From Stenotrophomonas lacuserhaii (GTDB lineage Bacteria > Pseudomonadota > Gammaproteobacteria > Xanthomonadales > Xanthomonadaceae): a stretch of 64,000 nt of DNA. This document shows, piece by piece, positions 17,252 through 26,696 of the stretch. Where the stretch lies: positions 1 through 64,000 of the forward strand of contig NZ_JACSQS010000007.1 of the NCBI RefSeq assembly GCF_014836545.1, given 5' to 3'. Numbering within the stretch: the stretch's first letter is position 1; every line of letters starts with the position of its first letter. The position numbers and the translations under genes were made by a program. The notes under the pieces were generated by a model that did not search any database, was not told the DNA's origin, and saw nothing but the letters and a program-made list of their open reading frames with translations.

Positions 17252-18352
17252 GTGAGCCAGCTGCTGTCGCCCGTCACCTTCGGGCCCCTGACCCTGCCCA
17301 ACCGCATCGTGATCGCGCCGATGTGCCAGTACTCCGCCGAAAACGGCCAGGCCACGGATTGGCACACCATCCACCTGGGCAACCTGTCCCAGTCCGGCGC
17401 CGGCCTGCTGATCCTGGAAGCCACCGCCGTCGAGCCACGCGGCCGCATCAGCCATGCCGACCTGGGCCTGTGGGACGACGCCACCGAAGCGGCGCTGAAC
17501 AAGGTGCTGCAGACGGTGCGCCGCTGGTCGACGATGCCGATCGGCATCCAGCTCGGCCATGCCGGTCGCAAGGCCTCGGTGTCGCGTCCGTGGGAAGGCG
17601 GCAAGCAGATTCCTGCCGATGATGACAACGGCTGGACGCCGGTCGCGCCGTCGCCGCGCCCGTTCCACGCCGGCAACCCGGCCCCGCACGAACTGACCGA
17701 AGCCGAGATCGCCGGCATCGTCGAAGCCTTCGCCGAAAGCGCACGCCGCGCCGAGCGCCTGGGTATCCAGCTGATCGAACTGCATGCCGCGCACGGTTAC
17801 CTGCTGCACCAGTTCCTGTCGCCGCTGAGCAACCAGCGTACCGATGGCTACGGCGGCCCGCTGCCGAACCGCATGCGCCTGCTGATCGAGGTGTACGACG
17901 CGGTGCGTGCGGCGGTATCGCCGTCGATCGCCGTGGGCGTGCGTATTTCGGCCAGTGACTGGGTCGCCGGCGGCTGGGACATCACCCAGACCGAGACCGT
18001 GGCGATGATCCTGGAATCGCGCGGCTGCAACTTCCTGCATGTTTCCAGCGGTGGCCTGGACGAACGCCAGAAGATCGAGATCGGCCCGGGCTACCAGGTG
18101 CCATTCGCTGCGGCGATCAAGGCCAAGGGCCGCATGCCGGTGATCGCCGTGGGCCTGATCACCGAGCCCGACCAGGCCGAGTCGATCCTGCGCCACAACC
18201 ACGCCGATGCCATCGCCTTGGCACGCGGCATCCTGTACGACCCGCGCTGGCCGTGGCACGCCGCCGCCGCACTCGGCGACAGCGTGGTGCCGGCCCCGCA
18301 GTACCTGCGCTGCGAACCGCGCGAAGCCCGCGGCGTCTTCGAAACGCGCTGA
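17252..18352 (+). CDS. Old Yellow Enzyme family NADH:flavin oxidoreductase (YqjM-like)
   Basis: The 366-residue FMN enzyme of the OYE family reduces activated C=C bonds using NAD(P)H. It has the thermophilic-like/YqjM type N-terminus with the regulatory Cys in APMCQYSA, the substrate-binding HAAHGYLLHQFLSP and the FMN-binding NRTDGYGG-like segment (NQRTDGYGGPLPNR). The GTG at 17252 gives the conserved VSQLLSPVTFGPLTLPNR start; the frame is open from 17138 across a repeat. No strong ribosome site is seen. The physiological substrate is unknown; xenobiotic or oxidative-stress detoxification is a common guess. Confidence 0.9.
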   Translation: MSQLLSPVTFGPLTLPNRIVIAPMCQYSAENGQATDWHTIHLGNLSQSGAGLLILEATAVEPRGRISHADLGLWDDATEAALNKVLQTVRRWSTMPIGIQLGHAGRKASVSRPWEGGKQIPADDDNGWTPVAPSPRPFHAGNPAPHELTEAEIAGIVEAFAESARRAERLGIQLIELHAAHGYLLHQFLSPLSNQRTDGYGGPLPNRMRLLIEVYDAVRAAVSPSIAVGVRISASDWVAGGWDITQTETVAMILESRGCNFLHVSSGGLDERQKIEIGPGYQVPFAAAIKAKGRMPVIAVGLITEPDQAESILRHNHADAIALARGILYDPRWPWHAAAALGDSVVPAPQYLRCEPREARGVFETR

Positions 18353-18360
18353 TCCGGCAG

Positions 18361-18460
18361 TGACGGCCGCTGGCCGTCATGTCCTTGCCCTGGCGCCTGG
18401 TAGGTGGCGACCGTTGGTCGTCACGCTCACGCCCCCGGTGGTGACGGCTGCTGGCCGTCC
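18361..18460. repeat. Cluster of three SMAG-like repeats between convergent genes
   Basis: Three copies fill the 120-bp gap between the OYE and LysR genes: TGACGGCC-GCT-GGCCGTCA at 18361-18379, GTAG plus GTGGCGACC-GTT-GGTCGTCAC at 18400-18424, and GGTGGTGACGGCTGCTGGCCGTCC near 18437-18460. Such clusters between 3' ends may act as transcript-end stabilisers or bidirectional stops. Confidence 0.82.
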
Positions 18461-18472
18461 GCCCGTTGACCG

Positions 18473-19393
18473 TCACCCCGCCGGCACCTGCCATGCCACC
18501 GGCAATCCCGCCTGCAGGTGCTCGAACAGCACGCGGATGCGCGCGGTGAAATCACGCCGGTCGCTCAGGCAGAAGAACATCTCCATCGGCTCCGGCCGCC
18601 ATGCCGGATCATCGGCCAGCACGGCCTGCAGGCGGCCGTCGCGCAGATAGGGCTCGGCGACGAACGCAGCCAGCCGGGTGATGCCGCCGCCCGCCGCGGC
18701 CAGTTCGGCCAGGGCATCGATGTCGTCGCAGATCATTCCGGGCTGCATCGTCGCCTCTACGCGGCCCTGTTCGCCGACCAACCCCCAGCGCAGCGGACGG
18801 CCGTCGGCGGGGAAGCGGAACAGCAGCGCGCGGTGATTCGCCAGCTCCCCCGGCGAGGTCGGGGTGCCGGCCCGTTCCAGATAGGACGGTGCGGCGCAGA
18901 ACACGAACGGGATGCGTGCCAGCGGGCGTGCCACCAGCCCATCCTGCAGCTGTGCGCCGATGCGGATGCTCACGTCCACCGACTCTTCGGCGTGGCGCAC
19001 GGCGCGGTCGGACAGGCGCAGTTGCAGCTGCAGCTGCGGATACCGGCGCTGCAGCGCGGGCAGCATCGGCGCCAGCACGTGGCGCCCGAACGCGCGGCTG
19101 CAACCGATGCGCAGCGGGCCGACCGGTTCGATGTCGCCGCTGCTGACCGCGGCCTGCGCGCCGGCCAGCTCCGCTTCGATGTGCTGCACCTTGGACAGGT
19201 ACAGCGCGCCGGCTTCGCTGAGGGACAGCGAACGGGTGCTGCGGTTGAACAGGCGCACGCCCAGATGCGCCTCCAGCCGGCTGATGTTCTGGCCGACCGC
19301 CGTGGCGCTGATACCGAGTGCGCGCGCGGCGCCGGCGATGCTGCCGGCTTCGGCGGTGCGGGTGAAGGTGCGGATGAGCTGGAGCAGGTTCAT
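18473..19393 (-). CDS. LysR-family transcriptional regulator
   Basis: The 306-residue protein has an N-terminal winged helix (MNLLQLIRTFTRTAEAGSIAGAARALGISATAVGQNISRLE in outline, residues 1-60) and a C-terminal periplasmic-binding-protein-like effector domain. The ATG at 19393 gives the classic LysR start. The frame is open to 19528, but that would overlap the divergent DUF2798 gene. The target is probably the divergent gene, 121 bp away, as is common for LysR/DUF2798 pairs. Confidence 0.9.
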   Translation of the reverse strand: MNLLQLIRTFTRTAEAGSIAGAARALGISATAVGQNISRLEAHLGVRLFNRSTRSLSLSEAGALYLSKVQHIEAELAGAQAAVSSGDIEPVGPLRIGCSRAFGRHVLAPMLPALQRRYPQLQLQLRLSDRAVRHAEESVDVSIRIGAQLQDGLVARPLARIPFVFCAAPSYLERAGTPTSPGELANHRALLFRFPADGRPLRWGLVGEQGRVEATMQPGMICDDIDALAELAAAGGGITRLAAFVAEPYLRDGRLQAVLADDPAWRPEPMEMFFCLSDRRDFTARIRVLFEHLQAGLPVAWQVPAG

Positions 19394-19514
19394 GACCGCA
19401 CAGCCTGCCATGGCCGGGGGCAAAGTTCTGCTTCGGACTGACCCAAGCACGCAGTGGCTGCAGCCGGGATGCGCTTCGGGCATGCTGGAAGGCTGTTCCT
19501 GCACGCCCCCTTTC

Positions 19515-19793
19515 ATGACTGATTCCACTGTATTGCCGGCCCGTCGCGGGCTGAAGTTCGGCCATCGCGCTACGCCCTATGTGTTTGCTTTTTTCATGGC
19601 CGGCATCATGGCGATGCTGATGTGCCTGGTGATCACCGCCGCGCATGCGGGGGTGGACGCGGCCTATCTGGGCCGCGTGCTGGAGGCCTATCTGCTGGCG
19701 ATGCCGGTGGCGTTCTGCTGCGTGCTGGTGGTGCGCCCGCTGGTGCTGCGGCTGGTGGCACTGACGGTTCATCCGCCGGAGACCAATCGGTAG
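19515..19793 (+). CDS. DUF2798 small membrane protein
   Basis: The 92-residue protein contains two predicted membrane helices (YVFAFFMAGIMAMLMCLVITA and YLLAMPVAFCCVLVVRPLVL) joined by a short loop, the pattern of the DUF2798 family. It starts at an ATG 121 bp from the divergent LysR start. The stop TAG is part of the GTAG head of a SMAG repeat. Function unknown. Confidence 0.8.
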   Translation: MTDSTVLPARRGLKFGHRATPYVFAFFMAGIMAMLMCLVITAAHAGVDAAYLGRVLEAYLLAMPVAFCCVLVVRPLVLRLVALTVHPPETNR

Positions 19794-19857
19794 CCCCGAG
19801 CCGTGCTCGGCGAGCGCAGCGGAAGGCAGGAGCATGACGGCCAGCGGCCGTCACTAC
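19790..19857. repeat. Paired SMAG repeats (inverted dimer)
   Basis: One copy reads GTAG-CC-CCGAGC-CGT-GCTCGG (19790-19810). A second, in the opposite orientation, reads TGACGGCC-AGC-GGCCGTCA-CTAC (19835-19857). The two heads face outward, as in REPIN-type pairs, although the stems belong to different families. Confidence 0.8.
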
Positions 19858-19924
19858 CGGTCAATGCAGTTGCATCTGAGAGCATTTATTCCGCAGCGCA
19901 GCAGGCTGGCCTAGACTTGGCCGG

Positions 19925-20776
19925 ATGCGACCCGACTCCATCCTCACCCTGTCCTGCCCGGACCGCACCGGTATCGTCTACCGCGTGTCCGGCCTGTTGT
20001 ACGACCACGGCTGCAACATCCTCGACGCCCAACAGTTCGGCGACGAGGAGAGCGGGCGCTTCTTCCTGCGCGTGCATTTCGACCGCGATGCCGGGCTGCC
20101 GCTGGATATCGTCCATGCCTCCATGCAGTCGCTGGCCAGCGACTTCGGCATGGACTGGCAACTGCACGACGGCCGCCGCCGCGCCCGCCTGCTGGTGCTG
20201 GTCAGCAAACAGGGGCACTGCCTCAACGACCTGTTGTTCCGCGCCCACAGTGGCCAGTTGAAGGTGGATATCGCGGCGGTGGCCTCCAACCACGCCGACT
20301 TCTCACCGCTCGCAGCGTCGTACGGCATTCCGTTCCATCACCTGCCGGTGAGCGCGGAAACGCGCGAAGTGCAGGAACGCCAGATCATCGATCTGGTCGA
20401 GCGCGAGAAGATCGACCTGGTGGTGCTGGCGCGCTACATGCAGATCCTCTCGCCGACGATGTGCCGCGCGCTGGCGGGCCGTGCGATCAACATCCACCAC
20501 AGCTTCCTGCCCAGCTTCAAAGGGGCGCAGCCGTATCACCAGGCGCACGCGCGTGGGGTCAAGATCATCGGTGCGACCGCGCATTACGTGACCGAAGACC
20601 TGGACGAAGGCCCGATCATCGAACAGGACGTGGCCCGCGTGGATCATGCGATGACCCCGCGCGAGCTGGTGCGTCTGGGCAGCGATACCGAATCGCAGGT
20701 GCTGGCGCGTGCGGTGCGCCGGCATGTGGAGCACCGCATCCTGCTCAACGGGCATCGTACGGTGGTGTTCCGCTGA
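19925..20776 (+). CDS. purU: Formyltetrahydrofolate deformylase
   Basis: The 283-residue enzyme hydrolyses 10-formyl-tetrahydrofolate to formate and tetrahydrofolate and balances one-carbon pools. An N-terminal ACT domain (about 1-85, starting LTLSCPDRTGIVYRVSG) precedes a formyltransferase-fold catalytic domain. The catalytic Asn-His pair is in INIHHSFLPSF, with the Asp in the TEDLDEGPI segment. The ATG at 19925 is only 7 bases after a TAGACT box, so a leaderless mRNA is possible. metE, another one-carbon gene, is close by but separately transcribed. Confidence 0.94.
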   Translation: MRPDSILTLSCPDRTGIVYRVSGLLYDHGCNILDAQQFGDEESGRFFLRVHFDRDAGLPLDIVHASMQSLASDFGMDWQLHDGRRRARLLVLVSKQGHCLNDLLFRAHSGQLKVDIAAVASNHADFSPLAASYGIPFHHLPVSAETREVQERQIIDLVEREKIDLVVLARYMQILSPTMCRALAGRAINIHHSFLPSFKGAQPYHQAHARGVKIIGATAHYVTEDLDEGPIIEQDVARVDHAMTPRELVRLGSDTESQVLARAVRRHVEHRILLNGHRTVVFR

Positions 20777-20818
20777 CGCGGCGCGTGTGGCGGACATTCC
20801 GGTGCCGGATGGAATCCG

Positions 20819-20839
20819 CCGAGCACGGCTCGGCGCTAC
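20819..20839 (-). repeat. SMAG-like repeat
   Basis: CCGAGC-ACG-GCTCGG-CG-CTAC, in reverse orientation, between purU and the convergent nicotinamidase gene. Confidence 0.82.
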
Positions 20840-20859
20840 CGGAACAGCACCGGGTGCGA

Positions 20860-21486
20860 TCAGAGCAGCGCGATGCCTGCCGTTGCCAGTGCCTGGCGCG
20901 TGGCGTCGTCGTTGTCGGCGCGGACCGGTCGGGTCAGGTCCCAATGGAAGCCCACGGCGAAGCCGGCGCTGGCCGCGTCCTGTGCGGTCCACAGCACGCA
21001 GTAGTCGCGCGCCAGTCCGCACACATGTACTTCGCTGATCCCGCGCTCGCGCAGCCAGCCGGCCAGTCCGGTTGCCGGGCGCGACCCCTCCGGGCCGTGG
21101 TTCTCGCGGAACGCGCTGTACGAGTCCACCCGCGGACGGGTGCCTTTGCGCAGCACCAGGTCAGCGGCATTCCAGTCCACGCCGGGGTGCAGCACGGCGC
21201 CGGGTGACCCCTGCACGCAGTGGTCGGGCCACAGGGTCTGCGGATGGCCGTGCAGCTGGATCTGCGCGAACGGCTGCTGGCCGGCGTAGTGGCTGGCGAA
21301 CGATGCATGGTTGGCCGGGTGCCAATCCTGGGTGGCGACCACGGTGCGGTAGCGACGCTCGGCCAGCAGCGCGGCGATCGGGGCGACCAGCGCATCGCCG
21401 TCGGCACAGGCCAACGCGCCGCCGGGCATGAAATCCGGTTGCAGGTCCACCACGATCAGGGCCACGTGGGCGGGCAGGGGCGTCAT
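20860..21486 (-). CDS. pncA: Nicotinamidase
   Basis: The 208-residue isochorismatase-fold hydrolase deamidates nicotinamide to nicotinate in NAD salvage. The metal and catalytic residues fit the PncA pattern: VDLQPDF near the N-terminus (catalytic Asp), the metal-binding DWHPANH, Lys in LRKGTRP and the nucleophilic Cys in VCGLARDYCV. It is monocistronic and followed by the purU 3' end with a SMAG repeat between. NAD is also used by the sirtuin encoded nearby, which may be coincidence. Confidence 0.93.
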   Translation of the reverse strand: MTPLPAHVALIVVDLQPDFMPGGALACADGDALVAPIAALLAERRYRTVVATQDWHPANHASFASHYAGQQPFAQIQLHGHPQTLWPDHCVQGSPGAVLHPGVDWNAADLVLRKGTRPRVDSYSAFRENHGPEGSRPATGLAGWLRERGISEVHVCGLARDYCVLWTAQDAASAGFAVGFHWDLTRPVRADNDDATRQALATAGIALL

Positions 21487-21535
21487 GGGAAAATCCGTAC
21501 CGGGGGAGCCTGCAGCGTAGCGGGGTACAGGGCAT

Positions 21536-21630
21536 AGCGTCGAGCTTGGTCGAGGGCGCGGGAGGTGGTGTCGAGCAAGCTCGACACTACGGGAAGGCGG
21601 GGCATGTCGAGCAGGCTCGACACGACAAGG
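21536..21630. repeat. SMAG-like repeats of the GTCGAGC family
   Basis: Three related units lie between metE and pncA: AGCGTCGAGCTTGGTCGAG (~21536), GTGTCGAGC-AA-GCTCGACAC-TAC (21568-21590) and CATGTCGAGC-AG-GCTCGACAC (from 21604). The stem differs from that of the other repeat families in the window. Confidence 0.8.
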
Positions 21631-21663
21631 GCGGCGGCAGCGCGCCGCCGCCCATCTTCCTGG

Positions 21664-23967
21664 TCAGGCGACGCTGGCCTGGGCGTGCTCGGCGCGCAGT
21701 TCGGCCGCAGCGGCCACCAGTGCCTCCAGCGCCGCGCGGGTTTCCGGCCAGCCGCGGGTCTTCAGGCCGCAATCCGGGTTCACCCACAGCTGTTGCGGCT
21801 TCAGCACCGCCAGCGCCTTGCGCAGCAGGTCCACCATCTCCGCCTTGTCCGGCACGCGCGGGGAGTGGATGTCATACACGCCCGGCCCGATCTCGTTGGG
21901 ATAGTTGAAGCGCACGAAGGCATCCAGCAGCTCCATCCGAGAACGCGAGGTCTCGATCGAGATCACATCGGCATCCATCGCCGCCACCGAGTGGATGATG
22001 TCGTTGAACTCCGAGTAGCACATGTGGGTGTGGATCTGCGTGGCATCGCGCACCCCGCTGGTGCTGATCCGGAACGATTCCACTGCCCAGTCCAGGTAGC
22101 TGCGCCAGTGCGCGCGGCGTAGCGGCAGGCCTTCGCGGATCGCCGGTTCGTCGACCTGGATCACGCCGATGCCGGCCGCCTCCAGATCGTTCACCTCATC
22201 GCGCAGCGCCAGGGCGATCTGCCGGCAGGTGGCGTCGCGCTCCTGGTCGTCGCGCACGAACGACCACTGCAGCACCGTCACCGGGCCGGTCAGCATGCCC
22301 TTCATCGGCTTGCGGGTAAGCGACTGGGCGTACTGCGACCAGCGCACCGTCATCGGCTGCGGGCGGCTGACATCGCCGAAGATCAATGGCGGTTTCACGC
22401 AACGCGAGCCGTAGCTCTGCACCCAGCCATTGCCAGTGAAAGCGAAGCCTTCCAGCTGCTCGCCGAAGTACTCCACCATGTCGTTGCGCTCGAACTCGCC
22501 ATGCACCAGCACGTCCAGTCCCAGCTCTTCCTGCACGCGCACGCAGTGCGCGGTGTGCTGCTCCAGGAAGGCCTCGTAGTCGGCCAGCGACAACGTGCCG
22601 GACTTGTGACGGGCGCGTGCTTGGCGCACGTCAAGGGTCTGCGGGAACGAACCGATCGTGGTGGTGGGCAGCAGCGGCAACTGCAGCGCGGCGTGCTGGG
22701 CCAGGCGGCGCTGCGGATAGCTGCCATGGCGCCGGGCGTCGGCGGCGGACAGGCTGGCCAGGCGCGCGGCGACGGCCGGGTTGTGCACGCGCGGCGAGCG
22801 ACGACGGGCCTCCAGTGCCTCGCGGTTGGCGCTCAGCCCGGCGTCCGCGGAGGGCTTGCCGTCCAGCGCATCAGCCAGCACGCGCAGCTCTTCGAGCTTC
22901 TGCCGTGAGAACGCCAGCCAGCTGCGCAGCTCCCCGTCCAGTTTCTTTTCCAGCGACAGGTCAACCGGCGAATGCAGCAGCGAACACGACGGGGCCAGCC
23001 ACAGCAGGTCCGCACCGCGATCGGTCTGCGCATAGCGCGCCAGGATCAGCGCATTGTCCAGCTGGGTGCGCCAGATGTTGCGGCCGTTGACCAGCCCGGC
23101 CGACAGGACGCGGCCGGCGGGCAGCGCCTGCAGCACGGCATCCAGCTGTTCCGGCGCGCGCACCAGGTCCACGTGCAGCCCGTCCACCGGCAGGCTGGCG
23201 GCAAGGCCGAGGTTGTCATCCAGCGCGCCGAAGTAAGTGGCCAGCAGGAGCTTCGGTCGTGCAGCCGCCTTCGCGCCCAGCACGGCATAGGCGCGTTCGA
23301 ATGCGCCGCGGGCGGCCGCGTCCAGATCCTGCACCAGCAGCGGCTCGTCCAGCTGCACCCAGTCCGCGCCGGCCGTTTCCAGCTGGGCCAGCAGGTCCAC
23401 GTAGCACGGCAGCAGCGCATCCAGCAGATCCAGCGCGGCCGAACCATCGGTGGTCTTGGACAGCAGCAGGAAGCTCACCGGCCCCAGCAGCACCGGGCGG
23501 GTGTGGATGCCCAGCGCCCTGGCTTCGCGGAATTCGGCCAGCGGCTTGTCACCGCGCAGCGCGAACGCCTGCCCGGCCTGCAGTTCCGGCACCAGATAGT
23601 GGTAGTTGGTGTCGAACCACTTGGTCATCTCCAGCGCGTGCAGGTCGATGCCATCGCGCTGCAGGCCACGGGCCATCGCGAAGTAGGCGGCCAGCGGCTC
23701 GCCAGCGGCCAACTGTCGGTAACGTGCAGGAAGCGCATCGAACAGGAAAGCGGTATCCAGCACCTGGTCGTACAGGCTGAAATCATTGCTCGGCGGCACG
23801 TCCACGCCGGCCTCGATCTGCAGCTTCCAGTGCCGTGCACGCAGCGCGGCGGCGCTGGCCTGCAGGGTGGCGAGGTCATCCTCGCCACTCCAATGGCGTT
23901 CAAGGGCCCGCTTCAGTTCGCGCTTGGCGCCGATGCGGGGAAAACCCAGGTTGGTAACGGTGGTCAT
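21664..23967 (-). CDS. metE: Cobalamin-independent methionine synthase
   Basis: The 767-residue enzyme makes methionine from homocysteine with 5-methyl-tetrahydropteroyl-triglutamate and no B12. It has the two-barrel family architecture, N-terminal [13 protein letters not shown]. The C-terminal zinc ligands are visible in HTHMCYSEF (His and Cys), ISIETSRSR (Glu) and [11 protein letters not shown] (Cys). Start ATG at 23967 with GAGGA about 12 bases upstream. It is controlled by a strong cobalamin riboswitch in its leader, which implies that a B12-dependent MetH exists elsewhere in the genome. Confidence 0.96.
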   Translation of the reverse strand: MTTVTNLGFPRIGAKRELKRALERHWSGEDDLATLQASAAALRARHWKLQIEAGVDVPPSNDFSLYDQVLDTAFLFDALPARYRQLAAGEPLAAYFAMARGLQRDGIDLHALEMTKWFDTNYHYLVPELQAGQAFALRGDKPLAEFREARALGIHTRPVLLGPVSFLLLSKTTDGSAALDLLDALLPCYVDLLAQLETAGADWVQLDEPLLVQDLDAAARGAFERAYAVLGAKAAARPKLLLATYFGALDDNLGLAASLPVDGLHVDLVRAPEQLDAVLQALPAGRVLSAGLVNGRNIWRTQLDNALILARYAQTDRGADLLWLAPSCSLLHSPVDLSLEKKLDGELRSWLAFSRQKLEELRVLADALDGKPSADAGLSANREALEARRRSPRVHNPAVAARLASLSAADARRHGSYPQRRLAQHAALQLPLLPTTTIGSFPQTLDVRQARARHKSGTLSLADYEAFLEQHTAHCVRVQEELGLDVLVHGEFERNDMVEYFGEQLEGFAFTGNGWVQSYGSRCVKPPLIFGDVSRPQPMTVRWSQYAQSLTRKPMKGMLTGPVTVLQWSFVRDDQERDATCRQIALALRDEVNDLEAAGIGVIQVDEPAIREGLPLRRAHWRSYLDWAVESFRISTSGVRDATQIHTHMCYSEFNDIIHSVAAMDADVISIETSRSRMELLDAFVRFNYPNEIGPGVYDIHSPRVPDKAEMVDLLRKALAVLKPQQLWVNPDCGLKTRGWPETRAALEALVAAAAELRAEHAQASVA

Positions 23968-24189
23968 TGCAGCGTGTCCTCATTGCATGTCGGCATTGAG
24001 GAACGAAGGAACTGCAGGGCGCCGCGCGCCGTTGCCGGCCCACGTCCCTCCTGCCAGCGACCTTCGCCCCCGCGGGCGAACCGGATGCCGTGGACAGGCG
24101 CACGTGCCGACGCATCCCGCTGGCGGCGGGACGGCATGGGCCGGGCAACCTCCCCGCGGAGATTCCAGGTCGAATCGAAGGACGCGCAG
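23968..24189 (-). other. metE leader between riboswitch and start codon
   Basis: This 222-base untranslated stretch should contain the expression platform. Small stems are visible: TTCGCC-CCCGCG-GGCGAA at 24063-24080 and CCCGC-TGGCG-GCGGG near 24116. No small gene is credible here. Confidence 0.5.
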
Positions 24190-24400
24190 GTCCTCCGGCC
24201 GGGGCCGGTATTCGGGCTGTTGGACACGGGCGTTGCCGCCCACCTAGTGTCCGCCGCTTCCCAGGCCGTGGCCCAGTGCTGTTGGCGGAGGTCGTTTCCA
24301 TTCACCGCTGCGGGGCAGCTCCGGAATGCGTGCACGGGGCACGGTCACCGGATTCCCGTTTAAATCCATCCTTTCATTCGCATGAAGCGATGGATACCTT
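24190..24400 (-). promoter_or_regulatory. Cobalamin riboswitch of metE
   Basis: Read on the minus strand, the leader contains in order GGTATCC, TTTAAACGGGAATCCGGTG, ATTCCGG-AGCTGCCCCGC-AGCGGTGA, CACTGG and CTGGGAAGCG. Last comes a B12-box-like AGCCCGAATACCGGCC (plus-strand 24203-24218). All conserved blocks of an adenosyl/methylcobalamin riboswitch are present in the right order. Binding of B12 should switch metE off. Confidence 0.92.
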
Positions 24401-24410
24401 CGGCGAGCAC

Positions 24411-24439
24411 AAGGTAGGCCCAAGGGCGGCATCGGTCAA
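24411..24439 (-). promoter_or_regulatory. metE promoter
   Basis: On the minus strand TTGACC (24439-24434) and TACCTT (24416-24411) are separated by 17 bp. The predicted start, near 24404, is right at the 5' edge of the riboswitch. Confidence 0.75.
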
Positions 24440-24512
24440 GGGGCTGGCAGCGCACTGCATCCAATGCGCCGCCCGCTGCGTATCTGTCCATGAGCCCCCT
24501 GCGGACCCTGCC

Positions 24513-25286
24513 ATGCGCTCCCTTTTGCTTCCCTGCCTGCTGTTGCTTGCCGCCGCTGCTTCGCCTGCCGGTGCCGCAGTGCTGCGCGTGGAAGGCGAGG
24601 CGCTGGCGCCGAAGGGGGGCCGCGCGCTGTACCGCGAAACCCATTATCTGCAGGACGTGGGCGCGCAGCAGGCGCGGCTGGTGCTGTACCGCTGCAATGA
24701 CGGGCGCCCGTTCGCGCGCAAGTGGATGCCGGCCGCCGCCAATGCGCAGGCGCCGGATTTCGAGTTCATCGATGGCCGCGATGGACGCCGGGAGGCCGTG
24801 CAGGCCCAGGGCACGCAGCGCCGGGTCAGCATCCGCGCCGCCAGCGGTGCAGCCGATGCGGCCAAGACCCTGCAGATGCCTGGCGGCGGAGTGATCGACG
24901 CGGGATTCGATGCGGCCGTGCGCGCGCACTGGTCCACGCTGCTGCAGGGCGATACGGTGGCCTTGCCGTTCCTGCTCACCAGCCGCCAGCGCTGGGTGCC
25001 GGTGAAACTGCGCCGGGTCGGCGCGGTGGACTGGCAGGGCCAGCCGGCTGAACAGCTGCAGATGCAGCTGGATGCCTGGTTCGGCTTCGCGGTGCCGGCG
25101 GTCAACCTGGTCTACGCGCGTGCTGATCGGCGGCTGCTGCAGTTCGAGGGCACCGGCAACGTGCGCGATGCCGATGGCGGCTGGCCGCAGGTGCGCATCC
25201 GCTTCCCCGGCGCGCCGCAGCCCGTCAGCGAAGGCGCGCTTGCCGCCGCCCGCACGCAGCCCCTGGTGGCCTCATGCACGCGATGA
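24513..25286 (+). CDS. Exported protein of unknown function upstream of the ECF sigma gene
   Basis: The 257-residue protein has a clear signal peptide (MRSLLLPCLLLLAAAASPAGA). The mature part is soluble, rich in Arg and Ala, and ends with a single Cys near the C-terminus (VASCTR). I recognise no family motif. It starts at ATG 24513; the frame is open much further upstream, but the signal peptide fixes the likely start. It precedes the ECF sigma-anti-sigma pair by 67 bp on the same strand. It could be a periplasmic member of the same stress circuit (inference). Confidence 0.72.
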   Translation: MRSLLLPCLLLLAAAASPAGAAVLRVEGEALAPKGGRALYRETHYLQDVGAQQARLVLYRCNDGRPFARKWMPAAANAQAPDFEFIDGRDGRREAVQAQGTQRRVSIRAASGAADAAKTLQMPGGGVIDAGFDAAVRAHWSTLLQGDTVALPFLLTSRQRWVPVKLRRVGAVDWQGQPAEQLQMQLDAWFGFAVPAVNLVYARADRRLLQFEGTGNVRDADGGWPQVRIRFPGAPQPVSEGALAAARTQPLVASCTR

Positions 25287-25353
25287 TGTACTTGCGGTAT
25301 GCGCGCCGAGCAACGAGGATGCAGGTCTGCCCCTGTGCCACCCGGAGCCTGCA

Positions 25354-25923
25354 ATGCCCCAGCCGGACGCCCCTGACGGTGCCGACGCGCGCCGACTCGA
25401 CGCCCTGCTTGAACAGGTGGCGACGCAGGATCGCGATGCCTTTGAAGCGCTGTACCAGCAATCCGGGGGACGCCTTTTCGCGATCTGCCTGCGCCTGCTG
25501 CGTGACCGTGGCGAAGCCGAAGACGTGCTGCAGGAGGTCTTCGTGACCGTCTGGCACAAAGCCTCGCGCTTCGATCCCGGCAAGGCTTCGGCGATGACCT
25601 GGCTGTCGATGCTGGCCCGCAACCGGTCCATCGACCGCCTGCGCGCTGCACCGCCACGGGCACTCGACGATGTGTCCATCGCCGAGGAACTGCCCGATGG
25701 TGACCTGCAGCCGGCCCAGCTGGCCGAACGCAATGATGAAGACGCGCGGCTGCAGGATTGCATGCAGGCGCTGGAACCGCGCCGGCGCAGCCTGATCCGC
25801 GCCGCCTTCCTTGACGGCGCCAGCCACGATGAACTGGCGCGCCGCCTTGCCACTCCGCTGGGTACGGTGAAAAGCTGGATCCGCCGTGGCCTGACCCAGC
25901 TTCGGGTGTGCCTGGAACCATGA
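25354..25923 (+). CDS. ECF-family RNA polymerase sigma factor (SigK/RpoE-like)
   Basis: The 189-residue protein has sigma region 2 (about residues 30-95: GGRLFAICLRLLRDRGEAEDVLQEVFVTVW in outline) and region 4 (about 135-185, with the HTH ASHDELARRLATPLGTVKSWIRRGL). It lacks regions 1 and 3, as expected for ECF sigmas. The stop overlaps the start of an RskA-type anti-sigma gene (ATGA), a classical coupled pair. The lipid-modification operon starting at 26781 is its probable target, by analogy with ECF-controlled CFA/DUF1365/amine-oxidase operons in other Proteobacteria. Confidence 0.9.
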   Translation: MPQPDAPDGADARRLDALLEQVATQDRDAFEALYQQSGGRLFAICLRLLRDRGEAEDVLQEVFVTVWHKASRFDPGKASAMTWLSMLARNRSIDRLRAAPPRALDDVSIAEELPDGDLQPAQLAERNDEDARLQDCMQALEPRRRSLIRAAFLDGASHDELARRLATPLGTVKSWIRRGLTQLRVCLEP

Positions 25924-26693
25924 ACATCCGCGACCTCCACCACGAAGACGGGCAGCCGCCGAGCGCCGACCAGCAGGCCGGTGAGTACGTGCTGGGCGTG
26001 CTGGACGCCGCCCAACGCCGCGAGGCCGAGCAGCGCATCAGTTCCGACGCGGGTTTCGCGCGGCTGGTCGAACAATGGGAACAACGACTGGCGCCGCTGC
26101 TGGAAGAAGTGGGCAGCGCCCCGGTGCCGGCCCATGTGTGGCTGCGCGTGCGTCGCGAACTGGGCTGGGCGAGCTTCGAGACCGCCCCGAACGCTCGTCC
26201 GTGGCAGCGTACCGGCTTCTGGCAGGGTGCCACCGCACTGGCTGCCGCGCTGGCGCTGGTCGCGGTGTTCACCCGTCCGGCACCGGATGCCCCGGTACCC
26301 ACCCCGGTGGCCGTTACCCCGGCACCGACCCCGCCGGTCGAGCCGGAGCAGGCGACGCGCCCGGTTACCCCGCTGCTGCATGACGATGGCCGTGCCGGCT
26401 GGCTGGCCTCGGTCGATGCCACGCTGGGCAAGGTGCTGATGGTGCCGGTGCCGTCCGCCCCGGATGCCCAGGGCCGCGCGCCCGAGTTGTGGGTGATCCC
26501 GGCCGGTGGCGCACCGGTGTCGCTGGGCCTGGTCTCCAACGACCGCGCCCACACCGTGGACGTACCGGCCGCGCTGCGTTCGGCGCTGGTCAACGGTTCG
26601 GTACTGGCGATCACCCTGGAACCGTCGGCGGGCGCGCCGCATCCGGCGCCCAGTGGTCCGGTGGTCGCCAAGGGAGACATCGCCAACCTGTAA
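25920..26693 (+). CDS. RskA-type transmembrane anti-sigma factor
   Basis: The 257-residue protein has an N-terminal anti-sigma domain (EYVLGVLDAAQRREAEQRI near residue 23), one membrane helix (about 100-120, GATALAAALALVAVF), a Pro/Thr-rich linker and a C-terminal anti-sigma-K (RskA) domain with APELWVIPAGGAPVSLGLV. It should bind the sigma factor on the cytoplasmic side and release it on an envelope signal. The ATG at 25920 overlaps the sigma stop; a GTG at 25908 is the alternative. This is not a ChrR-type zinc cupin, which partners the best-known singlet-oxygen ECF factors. Confidence 0.86.
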   Translation: MNIRDLHHEDGQPPSADQQAGEYVLGVLDAAQRREAEQRISSDAGFARLVEQWEQRLAPLLEEVGSAPVPAHVWLRVRRELGWASFETAPNARPWQRTGFWQGATALAAALALVAVFTRPAPDAPVPTPVAVTPAPTPPVEPEQATRPVTPLLHDDGRAGWLASVDATLGKVLMVPVPSAPDAQGRAPELWVIPAGGAPVSLGLVSNDRAHTVDVPAALRSALVNGSVLAITLEPSAGAPHPAPSGPVVAKGDIANL

Positions 26694-26696
26694 CGA

